Assembly: GCA_037443545.1 (NCBI GenBank)
Contig: JBBIOD010000108.1
Span: 1-5,382, forward strand
Direction of reading: 5' to 3'
Length of the DNA stretch: 5,382 nt
DNA from: JASEGV01 sp037443545
GTDB lineage: Bacteria; Bacteroidota; Ignavibacteria; UBA10030; BY39
The notes under the pieces are model-generated. The model had not been told where the DNA came from and made no database searches. It worked only from the letters and a program-made list of their open reading frames with translations. Positions 1 through 5,382 of this stretch are shown here, in pieces. The stretch's first letter is position 1. Every line of letters begins with the position of its first letter. The translations under genes and the position numbers were made by a program.

Positions 1-38
1 AGTCGAACTATATATTCTTATATACAAGAAAATTGACA

Positions 39-148
39 AGTTATTTTACAGTTTCTGAAAATAATATGATTAGAAATAAATATTGATTAAAAACAATTAA
101 TGTGTTATATTTGAACAACCATTCAGTTACCCTGTCAGTTATTTTACA
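39..148 (+). repeat. 12-bp direct repeat flanking the nifJ promoter
   Basis: AGTTATTTTACA occurs identically at 39-50 and 137-148, 98 bases apart, with the candidate promoter between them. A shorter TCAGTTA element occurs twice at 12-base spacing (123-129 and 135-141), the second overlapping the downstream 12-mer. Such paired elements could be regulator binding sites, but no known operator family is recognised and low-complexity AT-rich DNA raises the chance of coincidence. Confidence 0.35.
83..113 (+). promoter_or_regulatory. Candidate promoter for the nifJ operon
   Basis: TTGATT (83-88) and TATATT (106-111) are separated by 17 bases, a good sigma70-like -35/-10 pair. The same bases also fit the Bacteroidota pattern: TTG at 83-85, a 20-base gap, then TATATTTG (106-113), which matches TAnnTTTG. 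Either reading predicts transcription starting near 118-121 and a leader of about 70 bases before nifJ. A perfect TTGACA at 33-38 has no -10 box at proper spacing and was not preferred. The call rests on motif matching in AT-rich DNA, where chance matches are common. Confidence 0.5.
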
Positions 149-190
149 TAAGCAAATCCTAGATAACAAAAAATAAATGGAGATTTATAA

Positions 191-3100
191 ATGGAAAGAA
201 TCAAAGTTACAATAGATGGTAACGAAGCGGCTGCGTATATAGCCCACAAAACAAACGAAGTGATAGCTATATATCCGATTACCCCTTCATCGAATATGGG
301 TGAGTGGGCTGATGCCTGGTCGGCAGCCGGCGAAAAAAATATCTGGGGAGTTGTTCCCACAGTAATCGAAATGCAAAGCGAAGGCGGGGCAGCAGGCGCC
401 GTTCACGGCGCTTTACAAACCGGCTCATTAACTACAACCTTCACAGCATCGCAAGGACTGCTGTTGATGATACCGAATATGTTTAAAATAGCGGGCGAAT
501 TGACCCCGGCGGTGTTTCACGTATCAGCACGCTGCCTAGCAACTCACGCTCTGTCGATTTTCGGCGACCACAGCGATGTGATGTCGGTTCGCTCTACTGG
601 CTGGGCACTAATAGCTTCCAACTCGGTTCAAGAAGTAATGGATAATGCTTTAATTGCACAAGCGGCTACACTCGAAGCACGTATTCCTTTCTTACACTTT
701 TTCGATGGCTTTAGAACTTCGCACGAGGTGATGAAGGTTGAACAACTCACTGATGACGATATCAGAGCGATGATAGATAATGAACTCGTAATTGCTCATC
801 GTAATCGTGCGATGACACCTGATAGGCCAGTTCTTCGCGGAACAGCTCAAAACCCTGATGTTTTTTTTCAAGCACGCGAAACTGTAAATCCTTTTTACAA
901 TAAAGTACCGGAAATTGTTCAGAAGACGATGGACAAGTTCGCTAAACTTGTTGGCAGACAGTACCACTTGTTCGACTATGTAGGCGATCCGAATGCCGAA
1001 CGGATAATAATTATGATGGGCTCAGGCGCCGAAGCTGCCGAAGAAACGATGAACTTTTTAAATGTACGTGGAGAAAAAGTTGGGCTTATTAAAGTACGTC
1101 TATACAGACCGTTTTCAGTGCAACACCTGATCAAAGCTATTCCACAGTCTGTAAAATCGATTGCCGTTCTCGATAGAACTAAAGAACCCGGAGCCGGCGG
1201 CGAACCACTTTACAAAGACGTTGTTACCGGAATAAGCGAATCGTTTTCGCAAGGTAAAATCTCCTTAAAATCTTATCCAAAAATAATCGGTGGTCGCTAT
1301 GGTTTAGCATCCAAAGAATTTACTCCAGCGATGGTAAAAGGTATCTACGACGAGCTTAAAAAAGAAAAGCCAAAAAATTATTTCACCGTCGGAATTAACG
1401 ACGATGTTACGAACTCATCGATTGAATACAACCCTGAATTTACGACTGAAGATAGCTCAATTAAACGATCCTTGTTTTACGGACTTGGCGCCGATGGTAC
1501 TGTGGGCGCCAATAAAAACTCGATCAAAATAATCGGAGAAGAAACCGAGAATTATGCTCAAGGATATTTTGTGTACGACTCTAAAAAGTCGGGGGCAGTT
1601 ACGGTATCCCATTTACGCTTCGGTCCGAAACCAATTCAATCGACATACTTGATTAACAAAGCCGACTTCATCGCTTGCCACCAATGGGTGTTTTTGGAAA
1701 GATACGATATGTTAAAAGATGCCCTACCCGGTGCAACATTCTTACTCAACAGTCCTTTCGGTGCCGACGAGGTTTGGGATAAGCTTCCCCGAAAAGTTCA
1801 GCAGCAAATTATAGAAAAAAAATTAAAGCTATTCACTATTGATGGTAATAAAGTTGCCGAAGAAACCGGAATGGGCGAGCGAGTAAACACAATTATGCAA
1901 ACCTGTTTCTTCGCTATCTCGAATATTCTCACGAAAGACGAAGCAATCCAGAAGATTAAAGATGCTATCAAGAAAACATATGGAGCCAAGGGTGAGCAGA
2001 TTGTAAAGATGAACTATCAAGCCGTCGACCAAACTATCGCAAACCTGCACGAAATAAAGGTTCCTGAAAAAGCAACCAGCACGATTGAATTTGTCCCAGT
2101 GATGTCCGATCCGAGAGCGCCCGATTTTGTTCGTAATGTTACTGCAAAAATTTATGGTGGTTTAGGCGACACATTGCCTGTTAGCGCCTTCCCGGTTGAT
2201 GGCACTTTTGCTACCGATACAGCTCAATGGGAACGGCGAAACATTGCATTAGAAATTCCTGTGTGGGATCCCGATGTCTGCATTCAATGCAATAAGTGTA
2301 TGCTCGTTTGCCCACACGCTACAGTTCGTGTAAAAGTTTACGACGAAAAATATACAACACAAGCTCCACCTACTTTTAAATGGACTAAAGTTAAAGGAAA
2401 AGAATTTGAGCCGAACATGGTTTACACAATTCAGGTTGCACCGGAAGATTGTACTGGATGTGGAATTTGCGTTGAAGTTTGTCCGGCCAAAAACAAAACC
2501 GAAACTCGCCTGAAAGCCCTCAATATGGCTGACCAACTTCCTCTGCGTGAATCTGAAAGAATTAATTACGACTACTTCTTAGAATTACCCGAATATGATA
2601 GAAGGAAAGTTCTGATTAACACAGTGAAAGGTTGCCAACTTCTCGAACCGCTTTTCGAGTATTCAGGCGCTTGCACGGGATGCGGCGAAACTCCTTACAT
2701 TAAACTTGTAACCCAACTTTTCGGCGACCGCTGTTTGATTGCTAATGCTACAGGTTGTTCGTCAATCTATGGAGGCAATTTACCGACAACTCCGTATTCT
2801 AAAAATAAAGATGGTAGAGGTCCTACGTGGTCGAACTCTCTCTTCGAGGACAACGCTGAATTCGGTCTCGGTTTCCGCCTGACTCTCGATCAACAAAAAT
2901 TGTTCGCCATAGAATTAATGAAAAAGCTTTCAGGTATGATTGGGACTGATTTAATCGATGCACTGATTAATGCTGACCAATCCAACGAGAGCGGTATTTA
3001 TGAGCAGCGTGAACGTGTTGAAATTCTTAAAACGAAATTAATAAACGAAAAATTACCCGAAGCACAACAACTCTTAGCAATTGCCGATAATTTAGTAAAC

Positions 3101-3775
3101 AAGAGTATATGGATTGTTGGGGGCGACGGTTGGGCTTATGATATTGGTTACGGTGGTCTCGACCACGTAATAGCTTCCGGCAAAAATGTTAATCTGCTTG
3201 TGTTGGATACTGAAGTGTATTCAAATACCGGTGGGCAAATGTCGAAAGCAACACCCCGTGCCGCAGTAGCAAAATTTGCTGCAGGCGGAAAACCAACGGG
3301 CAAAAAAGATCTCGGTTTGATTGCAATGAGCTATGGAAATGTTTACGTCGCTCAAGTTGCTTTCGGTTCGAACGACTTGCAAACTGTCCGTGCATTTTTA
3401 GAAGCCGAAGCTTATGATGGTCCTTCTATAATTATCGCTTACAGCCATTGTATTGCACACGGTATAAATATGCGTAAGGGACTCGATAACCAAAAAGCTG
3501 CAGTCGATTCAGGGCATTGGCCACTCTTCAGATATAATCCCGCACTCCTAAAAGAAGGTAAAAATCCTTTGAAGCTCGATTCTAAAGCTCCTACAATCTC
3601 CTTCAAAGATTACGCTTATCTTGAAACTCGATACAAGATGCTGACTAAGAGTAAGCCTGAAGAAGCAAAACGTCTGATTGAACTCGGGAACCAAGATGCG
3701 AAAGCAAGATGGCGTTACTATGAACAGTTAGCATCGATAAGATATAGTAATGATGTTAAGGAAGAAAAAAAATAA
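191..3775 (+). CDS. nifJ: Pyruvate:ferredoxin (flavodoxin) oxidoreductase, NifJ
   Basis: This complete 1194-residue single-chain PFOR is cytoplasmic. It converts pyruvate and CoA to acetyl-CoA and CO2, passing electrons to ferredoxin or flavodoxin. Domain order is canonical: N-terminal pyrimidine-binding domain with YPITPSS (28-34) and SEGGAAGA (63-70), CoA-binding domain II/III (about 260-400), gamma domain (about 425-620), EKR linker (about 640-690), two 4Fe-4S motifs (Cys697/700/703/707 and Cys754/757/760/764), and the TPP domain with GDGWAYDIGYGG (978-989) and YSNTGGQ (1010-1016). Compared with the Desulfovibrio africanus enzyme from memory, Thr31, Glu64 and Arg114 match at identical numbers, while Cys828, Cys831, Cys856, Cys1087 (proximal cluster) and Asn1012 match with a constant +16 offset. 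The protein ends about where that enzyme's C-terminal extension begins, so the extension is absent, as in most NifJ. The start is supported by GGAGA (179-183), a normal N-terminus and conserved numbering. It is first in an operon with the next gene. Pyruvate is inferred as substrate from Thr31 and Arg114; the physiological direction cannot be read. Confidence 0.98.
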   Translation: MERIKVTIDGNEAAAYIAHKTNEVIAIYPITPSSNMGEWADAWSAAGEKNIWGVVPTVIEMQSEGGAAGAVHGALQTGSLTTTFTASQGLLLMIPNMFKIAGELTPAVFHVSARCLATHALSIFGDHSDVMSVRSTGWALIASNSVQEVMDNALIAQAATLEARIPFLHFFDGFRTSHEVMKVEQLTDDDIRAMIDNELVIAHRNRAMTPDRPVLRGTAQNPDVFFQARETVNPFYNKVPEIVQKTMDKFAKLVGRQYHLFDYVGDPNAERIIIMMGSGAEAAEETMNFLNVRGEKVGLIKVRLYRPFSVQHLIKAIPQSVKSIAVLDRTKEPGAGGEPLYKDVVTGISESFSQGKISLKSYPKIIGGRYGLASKEFTPAMVKGIYDELKKEKPKNYFTVGINDDVTNSSIEYNPEFTTEDSSIKRSLFYGLGADGTVGANKNSIKIIGEETENYAQGYFVYDSKKSGAVTVSHLRFGPKPIQSTYLINKADFIACHQWVFLERYDMLKDALPGATFLLNSPFGADEVWDKLPRKVQQQIIEKKLKLFTIDGNKVAEETGMGERVNTIMQTCFFAISNILTKDEAIQKIKDAIKKTYGAKGEQIVKMNYQAVDQTIANLHEIKVPEKATSTIEFVPVMSDPRAPDFVRNVTAKIYGGLGDTLPVSAFPVDGTFATDTAQWERRNIALEIPVWDPDVCIQCNKCMLVCPHATVRVKVYDEKYTTQAPPTFKWTKVKGKEFEPNMVYTIQVAPEDCTGCGICVEVCPAKNKTETRLKALNMADQLPLRESERINYDYFLELPEYDRRKVLINTVKGCQLLEPLFEYSGACTGCGETPYIKLVTQLFGDRCLIANATGCSSIYGGNLPTTPYSKNKDGRGPTWSNSLFEDNAEFGLGFRLTLDQQKLFAIELMKKLSGMIGTDLIDALINADQSNESGIYEQRERVEILKTKLINEKLPEAQQLLAIADNLVNKSIWIVGGDGWAYDIGYGGLDHVIASGKNVNLLVLDTEVYSNTGGQMSKATPRAAVAKFAAGGKPTGKKDLGLIAMSYGNVYVAQVAFGSNDLQTVRAFLEAEAYDGPSIIIAYSHCIAHGINMRKGLDNQKAAVDSGHWPLFRYNPALLKEGKNPLKLDSKAPTISFKDYAYLETRYKMLTKSKPEEAKRLIELGNQDAKARWRYYEQLASIRYSNDVKEEKK

Positions 3776-3793
3776 ATAGGAAAAGGAAAAATT

Positions 3794-4783
3794 ATGGATC
3801 TATCAACAACCTATATGGGTTTGAAATTAAAAAACCCGATCGTTCCTTCAGCTTCTCCGATGTCGCGGGACATAAACATAATAAAAGCATTGGAAGATGC
3901 GGGTGCCTCGGCAATCGTTCTGCATTCGCTCTTTGAAGAACAGATAACTCATGAAGCGTTAGAGTTAAATTATCTGACAACACAAGGAAACGAAAGCTAT
4001 GCTGAAGCCGTTACTTACTTTCCACAAGCCAACGAATATCATTTAGGACCTGACGATTATCTTGAGCACATTCAGAAGGCAAAAAAAGCAGTTAACATAC
4101 CGATCATAGGAAGTTTAAACGGTGTTACTGCGGGTGGCTGGCTCGAATATGCCAAGAACATAGAACAAGCCGGTGCCGATGGCTTGGAATTAAATGTTTA
4201 TTATATTCCTACCGACCCAAAATATTCGGGGGCAGACATTGAAAATCTGTACGTCGAGATTTTGAAAATTGTACGGAGTGAAGTAAATATTCCTGTCGCA
4301 GTAAAACTTTCGCCATTTTTCAGTTCGATGGCTAACATAGCCAAGAAGTTAGACGACAACGGAGCAAATGCTTTAGTTTTATTTAACCGCTTTTATCAAC
4401 CGGATATCGATTTGGAAACTTTAGACGTTATTCCAAACATATTTTTAAGTACCCCGCAAGCGATGCGCGTTCCATTGCGATGGATTGCAATTCTTCATGG
4501 TAAAATCAAAGCGGATATCGCGGCAACAAGCGGTGTTCATAATGCGGACGATGTTCTGAAGATGCTCATGGTTGGCTCTAACGTTACGATGATGTGCTCG
4601 GCATTGTTGCAGCAGGGTCCATACTGGATAACGAAAGTTTTAAAGGATATGGAGACCTGGATGGAAGAGCACGAATATACATCCGTGAAGCAGATGATTG
4701 GAAGTATGAGTCATAAATCTGTTAAAGAGCCTGCTGCTTTCGAACGCGCCAATTATATGAAAGTGCTAAACAGCTATAAATGA
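3794..4783 (+). CDS. Dihydroorotate dehydrogenase-like FMN protein, nifJ-linked
   Basis: This 329-residue soluble protein has the TIM-barrel fold of class 1 dihydroorotate dehydrogenases (DHOD). The visible signatures are KNPIVPSASPMS (13-24), GSLNG (106-110), ADGLELN (128-134), VAVKLSPFF (168-176) with the FMN-contacting Lys171, Asn198, and SGVHNADDVLKMLMVGSNV (246-264). Hand alignment to Lactococcus lactis DHODA suggests the FMN site is largely kept but the orotate site is not: the catalytic Cys of the NLSCPN loop is Tyr137 in NVYYIP (134-139), the substrate loop NxMGLPN is missing near 74-86, and the Lys of TKSS appears to be His44. This fits the DHOD-like subgroup, described as keeping FMN binding but lacking some catalytic residues. 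It starts 18 bases after the nifJ stop, with AAGGA (3783-3787) six bases before the ATG, so the two genes are almost certainly co-transcribed and translated at related levels. A name such as pyrD would be misleading. The fold is certain, the substrate unknown; a redox or accessory role beside PFOR is inference. Confidence 0.93.
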   Translation: MDLSTTYMGLKLKNPIVPSASPMSRDINIIKALEDAGASAIVLHSLFEEQITHEALELNYLTTQGNESYAEAVTYFPQANEYHLGPDDYLEHIQKAKKAVNIPIIGSLNGVTAGGWLEYAKNIEQAGADGLELNVYYIPTDPKYSGADIENLYVEILKIVRSEVNIPVAVKLSPFFSSMANIAKKLDDNGANALVLFNRFYQPDIDLETLDVIPNIFLSTPQAMRVPLRWIAILHGKIKADIAATSGVHNADDVLKMLMVGSNVTMMCSALLQQGPYWITKVLKDMETWMEEHEYTSVKQMIGSMSHKSVKEPAAFERANYMKVLNSYK

Positions 4784-4809
4784 TTTAAGATTTCTGATTT
4801 TAGATTTTA
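4782..4809 (+). repeat. Four tandem GATTTNN heptamers
   Basis: Four 7-base units follow one another without gaps: GATTTAA (4782-4788), GATTTCT (4789-4795), GATTTTA (4796-4802) and GATTTTA (4803-4809). The array begins inside the TGA stop codon of the DHOD-like gene and lies just before the terminator. The last two units are identical, as expected if arrays grow by slippage. Similar short heptamer arrays are known in some bacterial genomes, but no function is assigned here. Confidence 0.7.
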
Positions 4810-4824
4810 AATTAACATGTTAAG

Positions 4825-4858
4825 ATGCCTCCACGGTTTGTGGGGGCATTTTTATTTA
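4825..4858 (+). terminator. Rho-independent terminator of the nifJ operon
   Basis: ATGCCTCCAC (4825-4834) pairs with GTGGGGGCAT (4840-4849) over ten base pairs with one T-G wobble (4830/4844), around the loop GGTTT (4835-4839). The stem runs straight into a T-rich tract (4849-4858, TTTTTATTTA). The structure lies 41 bases after the DHOD-like stop and before the methyltransferase, so it should end the nifJ transcript and separate the two units. The upstream flank is less rich in A than the downstream flank is in T, so the reverse-strand reading is weaker. Confidence 0.9.
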
Positions 4859-4878
4859 TACTGATTTTTGAATATATT

Positions 4879-4895
4879 AACCATAACCAGTGGTT
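4879..4895 (+). promoter_or_regulatory. Palindrome with extra half-site before the methyltransferase
   Basis: AACCA (4885-4889), a central G, and TGGTT (4891-4895) form a perfect 11-base inverted repeat. An additional direct AACCA copy sits at 4879-4883, six bases upstream. The element ends 10 bases before the methyltransferase ATG and lies just after a possible -10 box, TATATT (4873-4878), for which I see no convincing -35 partner. Its position would suit a repressor or autoregulatory site, as many restriction-modification genes have, but the arms are short and this may be chance. Confidence 0.3.
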
Positions 4896-4905
4896 GATTT
4901 TTTAA

Positions 4906-5382
4906 ATGCATGAATTAATTGAAATATTCCCAAGCGAAAGACAAAAACTTTACAACAGGCTATCAGACAAGCTGGAAGTTGCGTACAATTTCAATCGCCA
5001 ACTTGTAAGTTTCCAAGCAAACAAAGAGGAACCAGTATACCGTTGGTTCAAGTTTAAAGAGGGATTTTCGTCTGATCTTGTTAAGTATTTTCTCACAAAA
5101 TATACAGATAAGCCAGGTAGAATTTTAGATCCATTTGCTGGAGTAGGCACAACTTTATTTGCAGGACAGGCAATGGGATGGGAATCTTACGGTATTGAAC
5201 TTCTTCCTGTTGGGATTTTTGTTATGGAAGCTCGAGAAGCGCTACATAAGATTAATGCGGAAGAATTGAGCAAGAGTATTAGTGAGCTATGGCAGAATCT
5301 AAATAAAATCGAATACCCATCAACTCATTTCAACCATATTTCAATCACAAAAGATGCATTCCCTGAAGATACGGAAATCGCT
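4906..5382 (+). CDS. DNA methyltransferase (N4/N6 type), 3'-truncated by window edge
   Basis: The first 159 codons of a SAM-dependent DNA methyltransferase are present and the frame is open to the last base. DPFAGVGTT (75-83) is the SAM-binding motif I (DPFxGxGTT) typical of the N6_N4_Mtase family, followed by an acidic motif II residue, Glu98 in YGIEL (95-99). The segment YRWFKFKEGFSSDLVKYFL (45-63) occupies the place of motif X. Motif X then I near the N-terminus means the catalytic (S/D)PP(Y/W) motif IV and the target recognition domain should lie downstream, outside the window. The ATG at 4906 directly follows an in-frame TAA (4903-4905), so no longer start is possible; no Shine-Dalgarno sequence is visible, unlike the two upstream genes. 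It lies beyond the terminator and is a separate unit. Whether it modifies N4-cytosine or N6-adenine, and whether it has a restriction partner or is solitary, cannot be decided here. Confidence 0.88.
   Translation, partial: MHELIEIFPSERQKLYNRLSDKLEVAYNFNRQLVSFQANKEEPVYRWFKFKEGFSSDLVKYFLTKYTDKPGRILDPFAGVGTTLFAGQAMGWESYGIELLPVGIFVMEAREALHKINAEELSKSISELWQNLNKIEYPSTHFNHISITKDAFPEDTEIA

Noticed and set aside
9..24. AT inverted repeat TATAT...ATATA near the left edge
   Set aside because: Five-base AT-only arms are expected by chance in such AT-rich DNA.
33..70. Perfect TTGACA at 33-38 as the -35 box of a second promoter
   Set aside because: The nearest -10-like hexamers (TAATAT at 62, TATGAT at 65) are 23 or more bases away, too far for a normal spacer.
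1..86. Short open stretches on the + strand at the left edge that could be the tail of an upstream gene
   Set aside because: All three frames close by position 86, the translations are low-complexity and AT-driven, and no family is recognisable.
139..360. Minus-strand reading frame across the nifJ start
   Set aside because: It overlaps the conserved NifJ N-terminus antisense, has no family signature, and is best explained as a shadow of the coding strand. The other minus-strand frames inside nifJ and the DHOD-like gene were rejected likewise.
861..868. Eight-T run inside nifJ as a possible frameshift or phase-variation site
   Set aside because: The frame is intact with conserved protein on both sides (GTAQNPDVFFQ), and such runs are unremarkable in AT-rich genes. 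The A8 runs near 1814 and 3765 were dismissed for the same reason.
396..1511. Several GGCGCC hexamers inside nifJ
   Set aside because: They arise where Gly-Ala or similar pairs use GGC and GCC codons or adjoining frames; no spacing pattern or overlap with regulatory DNA was seen.
4950..5150. Minus-strand 66-residue reading frame opposite the methyltransferase
   Set aside because: It lies antisense to motifs X and I of the methyltransferase, which are clearly conserved on the + strand.

Overview
The window carries a two-gene operon for pyruvate metabolism, a clear intrinsic terminator, and the 5' end of a DNA methyltransferase gene that runs off the right edge. All three genes are on the + strand. 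Base composition is moderately AT-rich by eye, and the intergenic DNA is very AT-rich. The full-length single-chain pyruvate:ferredoxin oxidoreductase (PFOR), the promoter that fits the Bacteroidota pattern as well as a sigma70 one, and the AT-rich spacers suggest an anaerobic or facultative bacterium, perhaps of the Bacteroidota/Chlorobiota/Ignavibacteriota assemblage. That placement is an inference and is not proven by the sequence.

Layout: positions 1-190 are a non-coding leader with a good promoter candidate (83-113), a 12-bp direct repeat on either side of it, and a ribosome binding site. Positions 191-3775 are nifJ, complete, with every expected thiamine diphosphate (TPP), substrate and iron-sulfur ligand present. 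Eighteen bases later, 3794-4783 encodes a dihydroorotate dehydrogenase-like FMN protein whose orotate-site residues are largely replaced. Its stop codon overlaps the start of four tandem heptamers (4782-4809), followed by a hairpin plus T-tract terminator (4825-4858). A short palindrome (4885-4895) lies just upstream of the methyltransferase start at 4906, and this gene is open to the last base of the window.

Function: NifJ oxidatively decarboxylates pyruvate with CoA to acetyl-CoA, CO2 and reduced ferredoxin or flavodoxin (or runs in reverse). The co-transcribed DHOD-like protein probably serves the same metabolism, but its substrate is unknown. It is the most interesting item here: a flavoprotein of an annotated but functionally unassigned family, tied to PFOR and apparently unable to act as a normal pyrimidine enzyme. 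The methyltransferase belongs to a separate transcription unit and may begin a restriction-modification locus. I see no RNA gene, insertion sequence, CRISPR array or clearly novel multi-gene system in the window.
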